DNA from: Paragordius varius
Taxonomy: Eukaryota > Nematomorpha
Direction of reading: 5' to 3'
DNA: 64,000 nt
NCBI GenBank assembly: GCA_964247055.1
Contig: OZ176056.1
Location: 6,138,001 to 6,202,000 of the forward strand
Below the pieces are notes generated by a model, which saw only the letters and a program-made list of their open reading frames with translations, was not told the DNA's origin and did no database searches. Shown piece by piece: positions 38,001 through 48,132 of this stretch. A program made the translations under genes and the position numbers. Numbering within the stretch: the first letter of the stretch is position 1; every line of letters begins with the position of its first letter.

Positions 38001-40682
38001 CATAAAATCAATTGGGCGTATTAACCATAAAAAATTACTGTATCCCTGAAAATAGTCAAATTATGTATAAATTTTTAAAGCATTTAAATATTATATGTGC
38101 TATATTGATAGTAACTACTTCTTTAACTTATATATCTAATTTTAGTAATACATTTTACTAATTTGTTTGCAATTTGGATTAAAGGGTATGTCTTGTTTAT
38201 AATTAACACTAAAGCCACATGCCCACCATATATTTAAGGCAAACAACAACCTGGTATGGTACATTCTTTAACAACTAAATAAGCTCGAATCTCCTTGTAA
38301 TTATAATCAAGGTCGCTTGGATTTGAGTAAATTTTGTTTTGGAACATAAAATGCGTTAAATGACTTATTCGCTTGATCGGTAAATCAGTTTGGACGTAAT
38401 AAGTTTGATGTGAATGGAGATGTTTCTTGTATACTTCGTATAATTCATAGTGTTTCGTAGAATATTGGACAAATCTTAACTATGAACCAAAACAAATTTA
38501 ATTTTATTAACAAGTAACCTGATAATATTTTTGGGAATAATTAGGCTAAAAAAGTATTAGATTGATTTGCCTTAAGAGTCGTTTAAAAGAGTAATTTGAG
38601 ATAAGATAAATATTTAAGTATGTTATCCATATACCTATATTTTTAAATAAGAATGTATTTTTGGTCTATTAAATCTTTTTTATATATTTAATCTTCTAAT
38701 TTAAGACACCTCTTTTTATAATTAACGCATAAAAGCAGCCGAGCCCAAAAATTACCACTGGTTTTGTTCGAAGCATTTATCACATAAATATTCATATACC
38801 ACGGTGCACGGCAAAAAATTATTTTTAATGAATCATATATCATTCGATACCTAAAAGTTTCAATATAATGATTGAAATGATGTATGCGGTAAAAAAGTTA
38901 TTTTATTTTTTCTGATATTACCCAAAATCAAAAAATCGCATTTTAATTGCATATTAGGTCAAATAAATTAAATACTATAATAGATGAAAACGCGTCACTA
39001 TATTATTTGTTTAAACATAGCATAAGATTTTAAATGGAAAGTATTATTAAAAAAAGTTAGTATTTTTGGATGTCCTAGAAAGACTTACAATAATATAAGC
39101 TAAAAAATCGCATTTTGGCGTCATATTTGAACATAAAACTTGTTAATATGCGGTAAATTTTAATTTTTATTAAAACAATCATATAGTAACTCCATATATA
39201 GAATTTATCCAATATTCTCCTTCAAAAAAATTTAAGCCTTATATGAGGAAGAAATTTTTTCTATATTTTGGAGCAAAGCAGGAGCGTATATTTTTTACAA
39301 ATAAAATATATATATTATAGATATCTTTTCCCTACAAATCGATGCAAAAAAGATTTATCATCCCACTTTGATAAAAAGGAATTATTTTACTTGAAAATCT
39401 TAATTTTATACTTGGCGCCATTTAGGCTTTTAATACCGGCTTTGGAAAAAATATCCCCACATCAAAAAATTGAGTCGAGAGATCCATTTTTGTGCATCGA
39501 ATTGTATGAAATGATATTAATTTATAAAATGAATGTTTTGTAAAAACTATATGCAGCTTCCGCTTTGGTTCATATAAAAAAAATTTCTTCTTCATATAAT
39601 TAAATTATTTTGAACAAATATTGGTTAAACTCTATATATGGTTTTAATATATGATTGTTTTAATAAAAATTGAAATCATTGACCGCATAACAAGTTTCAT
39701 GATTCAAATGTGACTCCAAATTGCGATTTTTAGCTTATATTCTTATAAGTCTTTTCTAGAACCCTCCGAAAAAATTTAAAACCTTTTTCAATTATTTTTG
39801 CGTTTTGCTTTATTAAAACAAATAATATTTAGTTGATGCGTTTTCATCTATTGTATTTAATTTTATTTGACCTAATATGCGAAAAAAATGCTTTTTTAAT
39901 GTTGAGTAATAACAAAAATGATAACTTTTTTTCTAGTATTTTAACCGCATATTTCATTTCAAGATTCATCTGAAGCTTTTATCTATCTAATAATATATGG
40001 TTCAACTTTATTTATCCCCATTTTTGCAGCACATTGTACCAATTTAACTTGTATTGTTAAAGCAACTGTTCCCTTTTAATGCAATTATATTTATTTTAAT
40101 GTTTCAAATATCTTAAGCAAAAATTTTATATGATAGTTGTTAATTTTTTCGAATATGGTCAAATGTCACCAATTATTAACATCAATTATTATTACGCGCA
40201 ATCTGATCCAATAGAAAGGGACCTTTTGAGATACATTTACAGCTCGATTTCACCCTCAAACAATTCAAATTCACCTTTGAAGAATTCAAATTCACCCTAA
40301 AAATCAATTATATATTTTCGGGCTAATATAACTCCTCATTAATATGAAATATATCTAAATGGCATAGTTAATTATTTTCTAATTTTAGACGAAATTTCAT
40401 TTTTTCAAAATATAAAAAATATAAGTATTTTTTAATCTTAAAAAATACTTAATTTATTTTAAGGTGAATTTGAATTGTTTGAGGGTGATCTTGAATTGTT
40501 CAAGGGTGAATTTGAATTGTTCAAGGGTGATTTCGAATGGTAAATGGTATATATCAACAATAGAGAATCGATAAAATATGTAAAAATTGGATCAAAAGTT
40601 TTAATTTTTTATTATCTTAACTTATTGTGCGCAAAGAGGTAAATTTTCGTTTCGATTGTTTGTAAAAATGTTATACTTTCTA

Positions 40683-40736
<54 letters not shown>

Positions 40737-41380
40737 CTCCTAATGATAAATTTTATTCCGAATTTTGAGTGCAGAGCAATTAAATTATTAAAGCAAAATA
40801 TTTTAGGGGTTTTTAAAGTATCCACAAAATTGTTGAAAATACCTTGATTAATTGTCTGGCTTGTATAAGATGGTGTTCATAAAAGCTACTCATGTTTAAA
40901 CAGTCATTTGGTAAGGCTATAGTACTGAATATTTCAGCGAGGGCGTTGAAACCATTTCGACCACATACCATTATCAAGCGATCAATGGGGTCCTCAACAT
41001 CTATTATAACCTTTAATTCAAAAGAGAAAATTAAATCCTGTTTTTTAATCATAATATTACTATAAAAACACTAGGAATAGCAAGAATATGGAATTACTTT
41101 AGCGCGGGAAGTTAAAGCATTCGCATGATATGTTAGTTTCTGCTTATCACTAACAACATATTTATAATATGCGTTGGGCTCGTTAGTAAAACTCTTTTTG
41201 TCAAGATTAACATTCCACCAAATGCTCCTGTTATTCCTTATTATCCCGTATGTGACAGAGGTACCTGGTTTTCTAATAAGATTTATTATATCTCTATATA
41301 TCCAAGTGAATAATCCCTAGAGCCGACACCAATTTGCTTATGCTTTAAACGACTACCCGTAGCATTTAAAACAGTTATAT
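26089..41380 (-). CDS. Gene B: unrecognised multi-exon protein, paralogue of gene A
   Basis: Minus-strand exons in transcript order: 41272-41098, 41010-40843, 38479-38251, 37303-37244, 37219-37135, 29538-29343, 27866-27762, 26322-26089 (TGA). They join in consistent phase with no stop to about 417 codons. A further upstream exon at about 41380-41290 (GSRLKHKQIGVGSRDY) is weak. Each exon matches gene A (52275-59738) in order and phase. Shared blocks: SIWWN, VCGRNG.NAL, C.NM..FY.HH, YE.YEVY, HLTHF.FQ, P.KTM.WN, TGIYN.IN, WW..PS.I.L.S.D.GH.YTF, VNITYP.YTG.CQI and KINCTYNEPN. Intron 37243-37220 is 24 nt; intron 37134-29539 is 7.6 kb and contains a LINE. I do not recognise the family. Conserved Cys and N-x-T/S sites hint at a lumenal or secreted protein. 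The 5' end is unresolved. Confidence 0.72.
27481..27745. mobile_element. Mariner-like MITE (family M), copy 2
   Basis: About 265 bp in the gene B intron before its last exon. It carries AAACTATACGGACTAAACG at the left and AATTTTACGTTTTGTCC at the right. Terminal CAGT bases are not clear, so the ends are approximate. Confidence 0.6.
28270..29190 (+). mobile_element. LINE remnant with inverted 5' segment
   Basis: On the minus strand, 28425-28281 reads LCFVDFSKAFDTVQHDILW (RT motif A). On the plus strand, from about 28428, it reads NADDTVILANSQTSLENS (motif C) and, after stops and frame changes, RINAFEMFCWIKILGLTWKD, DKINAQTLLRGKL and RHFEDILKG, ending near 29150. So the 5' part is flipped relative to the 3' part, with motif B lost at the junction. 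Inside the long intron of gene B. Confidence 0.75.
29553..29827. mobile_element. Mariner-like MITE (family M), copy 3
   Basis: 275 bp with ends CAGTAAAATTTTG and CAATTTTTACTG, flanked by TA on both sides. Internal blocks are GACAAAACGTAAAAATAAA and GAACGTTTTGTTCGTAT. Its left end is 15 bp from the gene B exon at 29538-29343. Confidence 0.85.
30100..31000 (-). mobile_element. Heavily decayed LINE
   Basis: Minus-strand scraps: FIRYVDYSVAFDNIIHDKL (RT motif A, normally IDYSKAFD..HDKL) at about 30940-30870, and LGHILRNVPFESSILL with KKSCGNRIPCQILRRN near 30335-30200, the usual C-terminal GHILR/GKR.RGR region. Little can be read between them. In the long intron of gene B, just left of the younger LINE. 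Confidence 0.6.
31600..35350 (+). mobile_element. GC-richer LINE with AP endonuclease, RT and C2H2 fingers
   Basis: About 3.7 kb, clearly GC-richer than its surroundings (26 of 60 bases in the line at 33301). About 370 bp at the 5' side look like UTR. The endonuclease follows at about 31975-32540: LDVNGLRCELREIEL, ILAVQECHR, GCGFLIKKDI, FSVYAPVE, then GDFNAQVDRSGE after an in-frame TAA near 32342. RT lies at 32587-34110, then a YLG/YGCETW-type region and two C2H2 fingers at about 34895-35070 (CSVDGCTVKFS...KRHVTVFH, then KTLGWLKKHQNNVH). Frame breaks lie near 32400, 34100, 34290 and 35035, with a stop near 34545, so it is dead but young. Both ends are approximate and I found no target duplication. 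Confidence 0.88.
32587..34107 (+). pseudogene. LINE reverse transcriptase, 506-codon open frame
   Basis: Central part of the ORF of the LINE at 31600-35350. It has KIKFGKSSGEDGI and WKVAETCPIYKGKGKTID followed by YRPISLLNIDGKIF (RT fingers), VHCVFIDLEKAFDSVPHGPL (motif A), RGVRQGCRLSPALINIF (motif B) and KILAFADDIVLVS (motif C, FADD). Catalytic aspartates are present. The frame is lost a few codons after motif C and resumes in another frame at about 34089. The open frame's own ATG is internal to the domain and unlikely to be a natural start. Confidence 0.85.
35351..37130. other. Gene B intron sequence, nothing recognised
   Basis: AT-rich DNA between the GC-richer LINE and exon 37219-37135. 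There are minor GC-richer stretches around 35480-35530 and 36240-36330, but no coding frame, inverted repeat or LINE motif that I can support. Confidence 0.3.
37365..37560. repeat. Inverted array FB-C, copy 1 (21-bp units)
   Basis: Reverse-orientation units (TTTTTAACCAAACGCAGCAT) at 37375-37400 face a forward array at 37443-37555. There four consecutive 21-bp units beginning ATGTTGCGTTTGGATGAA can be counted, preceded by one of 20. Because 21 is a multiple of three, the array makes a misleading open frame with a MLRLxEK repeat. It is a tandem repeat, not a gene. Confidence 0.75.
37640..37925. repeat. Fragment of foldback family FB-E (right arm)
   Basis: AAGTGTCAAAACCAAAAGCA and CCTTAAACGTTTTCTATATA correspond to the right end of the full palindrome at 49862-50964 (GTCAGAACCAAAAGCACCAC, then CATTTTCTTATCATATATA). 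Like that copy it ends in a short TA run. Confidence 0.5.
38826..40008. repeat. Foldback element FB-D, copy 1
   Basis: Two arms of roughly 430 bp in opposite orientation. Left: AATCATATATCATTCGATA, TGCATATTAGGTCAAATAAA, TAGATGAAAACGCGTCA, AGACTTACAATAATATAAGC. Right: the mirrored CTTATATTCTTATAAGTC, TGATGCGTTTTCATCTA, TTTGACCTAATATGCG, TAATATATGGTTCAAC. About 300 bp between the arms holds a 91-codon plus frame (39268-39543) without recognisable motifs. A second copy lies at 62574-63690. In the gene B intron between exons 2 and 3. Confidence 0.7.
40248..40545. repeat. Inverted-repeat element FB-A, copy 2 (21-bp units)
   Basis: About 300 bp. Reverse units (TTCACCCTCAAACAATTCAA) are on the left. 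On the right, three exact 21-bp forward units beginning GTGAATTTGAATTGTT are followed by a partial one. The centre holds TTTTCGGGCTAATATAACTC, as in copies 1 and 3. In the gene B intron between exons 2 and 3. Confidence 0.8.
40686..40735. repeat. (AT)n microsatellite
   Basis: About 50 bases of pure AT dinucleotide repeat in gene B, roughly 100 bp downstream of exon 41010-40843. Confidence 0.95.
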
Positions 41381-41405
41381 TAATTAAAAATATTTTTATC
41401 AATTA

Positions 41406-41650
41406 CTAGGTGGGCCCTGTCACGCGTAATTCTTCTAAATAATTTAGGGATAATGGATAAAAAAATTAATAAAAAACATATTTAATAAAAACAATATCCA
41501 TTAATTTTTTACGGGTTTTTGCATAGGAAATATTGTTTACGTAATTGACCAGTTTTAACTGTCCCTTATTCAAGTTAATATTGAACTATCATTGGATTTA
41601 TTTTAAGATTTTCGTTTTACGCAAAAGTTTTTTGAAATTGTGTTTACACA
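41406..41650 (-). repeat. Helitron-like repeat, 3' end, reverse copy
   Basis: The reverse complement matches about positions 170-422 (AAAATCTTAAAATAAA, CCTATGCAAAAACCCGTA and a tail GACAGGGCCCACCTAG followed by T). It lies directly upstream of the first exons of gene B that I can recognise. Confidence 0.5.
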
Positions 41651-41744
41651 GCTACGATCAAAAGATATAAAACTAAATCCGTTGTGGTCCCTTTTTATAG
41701 GAAAGAATGATATTATACAAATTCCCCAGAAATGTGTTTAACTG

Positions 41745-43757
41745 AACTCGTTTGGCTTCTTAAGTTTTAAAATTAGCTCCGAACCCACGCCATTTTTGTA
41801 AAGCGTCTCAGTTTTAAACCGGTTGGCCCCTACCCATAGACCTATATGAAAAAATCTCTGAGTTATATTCTTTGCCTTTATAGGGCAAATATTTGGAATC
41901 ATCTTTGATACCATCGTCTCATGGGTTATTGAAAATATCTCAAACACTAAATAATCGTTATATGATGGCGTATTTTAGGGCATAAAGGCCTCAAATTAAG
42001 GGCTAATAATAAACGCCTGTTTTTTACCTAGTTACGGGTAATGTTTCAAGCTTTTATGAGTTCATCTGGCTTTATAAATTTTCCGTAAATTAGCTCCAAA
42101 AAAACGCGATTTCTATATAGTGGCGCAGTTTTTGGTGGGTAGCTCCTAACCCAGGGGGAGGTATAAAAAAGTGCTGGAATTTTTGCCTTTATATGGGGAA
42201 TATATGGAGTTATTTTGATTTACATATGTTCCTAGATTCACAGGTTTTCTGAAATCTGGCTTAAAAGGCATGCTGTATCTATGGTGACGTAGTTTTACGC
42301 GGGTAGCTCCCTAACCAGGGGCAAAACAAAAAAAGGCTCGATAAAAATTTTTGCCCAAATTCGGGTAATACCTGGAATCATGATTAATTCCATATGCTCT
42401 CGTGGGATTTCCGAAGAATTGCCTCAAAAACAAAAAGACATTCGATGGTGGCGCATTTTTCATGGCAAGGGCTTAATTAAGAGGTAATTAATAAAACCTA
42501 CTTACATTTTTGCCTTTTTACAAGTCATATTTCAATCTTTTATTAAACTTAGATGGCATATGTTTTCTAATATTTGCCTCCAAAGTCACGCCGATATGGT
42601 GGCGCAGTTGTAGGCGGATAGCCCCTTACCCATAGCATAGGCCAATATAAAAAAGACTTTCGATAAAAAATTTTGCCTTATTGGGAATACCTGGATATTT
42701 CATTCCTTATGTTCTTAATAGTTTTTGGAAGAATGGCTTCAAAAATAAATGATAGCGCATCTTTTAGGGCGTAAAAGGCCTAATTAACGGCTAATTTAAA
42801 AAAACCGCACGACTTAAATTTTTGCCATTTTACGGGTAATTTTCAGGCTCTTTTAAACTTATGTGGCCTGTCTGAAAATCCTAAACAACACAATTTCAAT
42901 TTGATGGCAGTTTTAGGCGGATAGTTCCCTACCCAGAGACTTATACAAAAAAAGCGCCTGATTTAAATTTTTACCTCTTTACGGAGAATAGCTGGAATCA
43001 TGATTGATTCCATATGCTCTCATTAGTTTTTGGAAAAATTGCCTTAAAACTAACAAATCATTATATGCTGGCGCATTTTTTCAGGCCCTGAAGGACCTAA
43101 TTAACGGCTAATTTTAAAAAACCGTACGACCTAAATTTTTGCCTTGTTAGGGTAATATTTTAAGCACCTAATGAACTCATGTGGCCTGATATGTTTTCTG
43201 AAATTTAGCCCCAAAAGCACGCTATTTCGATATGGTGGGGCAGTTTTAAGCGGGTACCTCTTTAACCAGCAGCTAATATAAAAGAAACGCACCACAAAAT
43301 TTTACTTTTAATAGGGAAGACCTGGAATCCTCATAGAATTATTACAGTCTCATTACTTGGGCGAAAAATAGATTCAGAAATTATTTTTGTGGACTTAATC
43401 TTTTGAAAAAAATGGCATTTTACGGGGGGAGCAGGTAAAAAGAGCCTAAATTAAAAATGCGAGCCGACTATGTCCGGCGCAATCGAAAATAAGTAAAAAA
43501 ATCATATGTGAAATCGAATGATCTAACACGTTTTCCAGGAAATTGTCTCAAAGACACGATTTTCGTGGACTGTTTTCAATAAAAGCCCGTTTTTTTACAC
43601 GGGGTGGCCCGAACTGGGGGACTAATTCAAAAAAGGGCGAAGCTATTGTCGGGACATTCAATGATTTTTTTTTTTGGCATTTGGATTTTAATGGGGTTAC
43701 CGGTTTTCCGGAAACAGATCACAAAGCCAGCATTTTCCATTCAAATATATAGATTAA
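41745..43757 (+). repeat. Array 1 of a ~158-bp tandem repeat
   Basis: About twelve monomers. The landmark GGTGGCGCA(G/T)TTTTAGG recurs near 41964, 42121, 42282, 42446, 42600, 42748, 42904, 43068 and 43233, a spacing of 148-165 bp. Two subtypes mostly alternate: one with CAGTTTTAGGCGGGTAGCTC, the other with GCATTTTTTAGGGCGTG followed by CCTAATTAACGGCTAA. This makes a ~316-bp dimer. The array ends in a non-repeat tail with CCGGTTTTCCGGAAACAGAT and ATATATAGATT, also present in arrays 2 and 3. Confidence 0.85.
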
Positions 43758-45600
43758 ATTATGTTTTGAAATTTCATAATTTTTTTGATTGTACAACAAA
43801 GATAATTTACCAAAAATTAAAGATTGGTTGGTTAGTCACAAGCCAATAGGCAAATATTGATGTAGTCTCATTTTCAAATCAATATATAATGGTGTTAAAA
43901 AGTATTTTATTCACATTATTTTAGATTTTATGCAATACCCCGGTGGGAAAATCATCCAATGAGTGTAATTGGAAAACGTCGAAAGAGGACAGCTATCTAA
44001 ACAAAAATAATACGAGTTAATATATATATATATATATATATATTACTTATAAGTCTAATAATAGCAATATTATATTGATAATTATGGTTATTTCAATATT
44101 TTTCATTTAATTAAAAATTGTTAAAAAGTTTGTTATTTACATTCAATTATAATACATTTTATACATAGATTATCATTAGATGGAAATTAATTTAATGATA
44201 TATAAGAAAAAATATTTCTATTATAAGCTTAATTTATCACTTTAACAGATGGGGTATACCACAGAGCGATTATGAAATTTGATTCATCAAAAAGTTTTTA
44301 AAATATTAGGCTTTGGGGCACATAATTCGAAATTTTTTTATAAAAAATGTAAAATTGTAAAAAATTTAACGCCGCCATTATAGTATATTTTTAAATGGCT
44401 TATACTACAAGAAATAATTGTATATTATTGTTTCAATTAAATCTTTTGAAAGACTTTTGATATTAGAAAGCAAATATTCGATATTTATTGATTTGATAAG
44501 CTGTTTATTTAATAGGGCTCCGGAGCTATCCGAACCGGACTAAAATTAGAAAACTATAAACATATAGAGGTTTGATACAGGAGAAAACTGAACTCTAAAT
44601 AACAAATAATATATGTATGCTTAATGTTATTAATTTTGCTCTCAAAATATTTTTGAGTAACGGTGACAACACTTTAAAAATACCGACATAAGGTATAAAA
44701 ACTTGGTAGAAAATATGAGTGGTATATCAAACAAATTTATATACGATCGACACATAAAAAGTATATAAAAATAACACAATTTTTGCACAGTTACATATTA
44801 CATATGTATTTTATATTGGACTTTTAAATGCTTTAAAAGTTAGTTATTATTGAATATAATAATACCAAAGAGCAGTAAATTAATCAGTGAAAAACTATAC
44901 TATCACGGTAATATAGATCTAAAAAATTTATAATGAGAAAGTAAAGAAAGAGTTAAAACTATGCCATAAGGGTACTTATAAATAAATAGGGCTAACTCCA
45001 CATATTTTATCTGTTGGGCTTAGACATCACCTTAGAATTTATGTAATGCAATAAAAGTTTTTAATAAAAATTATAAAGAAGTAGGCATGAATTAAATGTA
45101 TAACTTTGGATAGAGATGATAATGTTTGAAAAAATAAAGAAATATAAGTGTAGCAAATTAGCCATCCGACAAGAGATAAATTGTGACAATTTAATTAACA
45201 TATAAACTACATTTATATGTTAATTAAAATATTATAAGTTATAATAATGATTTTACCTAAATCTGCTAATAATTTATTCACACACGTGAATCTGGATATA
45301 TGCTTAATAAACCTTAATGTTGGTTAATATATTTTAACCAATTGACATCACAGTATCGTATGCGTAAAAAAAATGGTTAAAAAAATTTTCATATATCTTA
45401 CACATGAAATTTTATATAATTTGGTACAAAATTTGTTCCAACAATAATGTGAATCAACATTAATGAGCATACTATTATTATTGTCTCAAAAATATAAACT
45501 ATGCTAATAAAAAACGAAACACGATAAACAGCTGACTAACTATACTATTTTTTGGCCTTTGAATATTGAACTGCAGTCTACACAAATAATATCCCGATAA
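43758..45600. other. Intergenic AT-rich DNA between repeats
   Basis: No gene established. It holds an (AT)n run at 44017-44042. It also has a stretch at 44270-44400 (ending ACGCCGCCATTATAG) that resembles 51040-51130 (TTTTCGCCGCCATTTTTTCC), an undefined dispersed repeat. A small possible exon on the minus strand is discussed under findings. Confidence 0.3.
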
Positions 45601-45604
45601 AATA

Positions 45605-46480
45605 TATCTGTATATATGAATAGATAATTGTATGATTTTATGATGCTTTGGTATTGGGTCTTACGAGTGGCATTAGAAAAATATATACATATCAAAAAAA
45701 CCAAAATTTGCGATTATTGCAACTAGAATTTCTTTGGTGAGAGCGAATGCTCTATTCCAAAAACCATAATATATATTTTTTATATTGGAGAAGAAAAATA
45801 ATATATAAAATTTATATAGATGTAGCATTCCATAGTTACAATTTTTTCTCCTGGGTTAGTTTATTAAAAGCAAAAGGCAAAATCCCGACATTTTCCCATA
45901 TGAATTCTATTATGTGATATATTATGATATCAAAAAATTCTTTTTGAAATAATTTATATTCGTTTTAAAAATTTAATTTTTAGCAAAATATTATAAACCG
46001 TATTTTATGGTATTTCGGAGCATCCTGAAAACAGGTTAAGGTATTATAAATACAATTTTTTTATATCATACCACGATCTATCCCACAAAATTTTAAATGT
46101 AAGATTTGTTTTTCATATACGTTAAATATAATATCTGTTTTTCACATGAAAAAGGTTCTTATATTCAAAACAAAAGAATGTATAGCGTCATCTACTTATT
46201 AGAAAAGTTGTAATACTATTTATTGTTTTACGCATCATGTTCCTAAATGTCATAAAGTGCGCGTCATCAATTTCTCTAATATTTTTTTGACAAAGTATTT
46301 TTCAAAAATACTTTTTAATGAAGCCATAATCTACCATATATAAAAATTATTATCGCAAAATCTCGGCTTTTGCGTTTATTTAATAAAAACTAGCGTTTTT
46401 CAGATTGGCCAAAAAGTGAGAGTTTGGAGCCCACATCTAAAGGTCAAAATTTTAGAATTTTTGCTTTATATAGTATACTA
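45605..46480. repeat. Decayed FB-E copy
   Basis: The left end (ATGCTTTGGTATTGGGTCTT followed by ACGAGTG) and right part (AAAGTGAGAGTTTGGAGCCC) both correspond to blocks of the palindrome at 49862-50964. Much of the centre is not alignable by eye. It leads directly into the region of array 2. Confidence 0.4.
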
Positions 46481-46854
46481 GCGTATATCTCGGGCTGCTG
46501 GACCTCTTGGGGTGAGGAGCAAATTTTTTCGCCTTTATACGCGATCTGCAATCCTATTCAATTTATTATGATCTCATATTTTTGACGAAAAAAGCCTCAA
46601 AAACATATTGTTGAGAGAGTTTAATAGTGAAGCCCCAAGCACACCAAATTTTAACAATTTTAACAAAAAAATGTTTATTCAGAAATGATCTTAGTATAAA
46701 AAACATAAGCAATTATTGGGAAACGTGCAAAAAAAGCTTTCTTTTTGACATCGGGTATGGTTTCTTAGATTCTTTGAAAATTAGGTCCAAAACCACGCCA
46801 TTTTTGTATGGCTTCCCAGTTTTAAACCTGTAGACTTCTACCCATAGACCTATA

Positions 46855-48132
46855 CCATTTCCCAGTCCAAATCCCAATCAATCGAAACGTTTTCCCAGTC
46901 AATAACAACATTTTACCCATCAATAAAAACGTTTTTCCAGTCAATAAAAACGGTTTTATTTTTGATGATAAATATCAAAATAAGAATCTAAAAACAATTT
47001 TTAACCACTTTTAGCGTAATATATGGAGATAATTTTTAATTAAAAACACAATTATCGAATGACAATTTTTCCAAGTATATTCCAGTGCACACTCATTAAT
47101 GACTTATTCTTTAAATGTTATATTTTTTGGAATTTGAGTTAAGATAATATATTTTATTTTATCGATGGTTTGCATTGATATTTGCGGATAACTTAAAAAA
47201 TCTATAGTTACGGAGGAATATATAAAATTTATAAAAATATATCATTTTTATCACAAAGGTCATTTAACACTTTATATTGGATCTTAAACATAAATTTTAT
47301 GCTAATTATATAATATTTAACATTTGGTTTAGCGGGGGCCTAAGGCTGCCTTCCGAGTATCTTTGTGCGGGCCCCAAACAGTGGAAAACTATATGCAAAA
47401 ATATGCCCACAAAATCTTAGTATTCATATTTCTTACGCAATTATTCTGAACGAGTCTATTTAATTGGTACGAAATTTAAAAAATTGTTATATTGTGTTTG
47501 TATTTTACAGTCTTATCAATCGAAAATTATGAGAATGCCTGTATATATTTTGGGTGGGGAACCATGTGCTTTTTGATTTAAAAATGCGGCCTGCGAAGGC
47601 ATTTAGTTACACCCTTGTTTTAGTCAAATATCCTTTTTATTAAATATTTTTAAATCAAAAACGTTTATATAAAAAAATATTTTCGCTTAGATTTTTCTGA
47701 CAGTATTTTTATCGACAAACCGTACATATTTAAAAACTAATTGAAGCGTTCCGCAAATATTAATGCGAACCATCAATAAAATAAAAAATATTATCTTAAC
47801 TCAAATTCCAAAAATATAACATTTAAAGAATAAGTCATTAATGATTGTGCACTGGAATATACTTGGAAAAATTGTCATTCGATAATTGTGTTTTTAATTA
47901 AAAATTATCTCCATATATTACGCTAATAATGGTTAAAAGTTGTTTTTATATTCTTATTTTGATATTTATCATCAAAAATAAAACCGTTTTTATTGACTGG
48001 GAAAACGTTTTTAATGACTGGGGAAATGTTTCGATTGACTGGGAAAACGTTTCGATTGACTGGGAAAACGTTTCGATTGATTGGGAAAATGTTTCGATTG
48101 ACTGGAAAAAGTTTATTTAGACTGGGAAATGG
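46855..48132. mobile_element. Foldback element FB-B with 21-bp units in its arms
   Basis: 1.28 kb, ends CCATTTCCCAGTC and GACTGGGAAATGG, flanked by TATA on both sides. The pre-insertion site is visible in array 1 as CCTATATG, so the duplication is TATA or TA. The arms mirror each other for about 330 bp (left AAATATCAAAATAAGAAT, right ATTCTTATTTTGATATTT). Their outer parts are tandem 21-bp units beginning GACTGGGAAAACGTTTCG. The right array makes a spurious open frame repeating DWENVSI. No transposase is seen. A hAT-type MITE (47333-47615) sits in the centre. Confidence 0.85.
47333..47615. mobile_element. hAT-type MITE nested in FB-B
   Basis: 283 bp flanked by TGGTTTAG and TGTTTTAG (7 of 8). 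The ends are imperfect inverted repeats: CGGGGGCCTAAGGCTGCC on the left and GGCATTTAGTTACACCCT on the right, with GCGGGCC/GCGGCCTGCG blocks inside each. Similar end motifs are seen near 560, 14900 and 59340. It is non-coding. Confidence 0.7.

Noticed and set aside
39268-39543. A 91-codon gene in the FB-D core
   Set aside because: The second FB-D copy at 62574-63690 does not keep the frame and no motif is recognised.
47929-48120. A small protein with DWENVSI repeats, and its antisense frame
   Set aside because: Same explanation: 21-bp units of the FB-B right arm.
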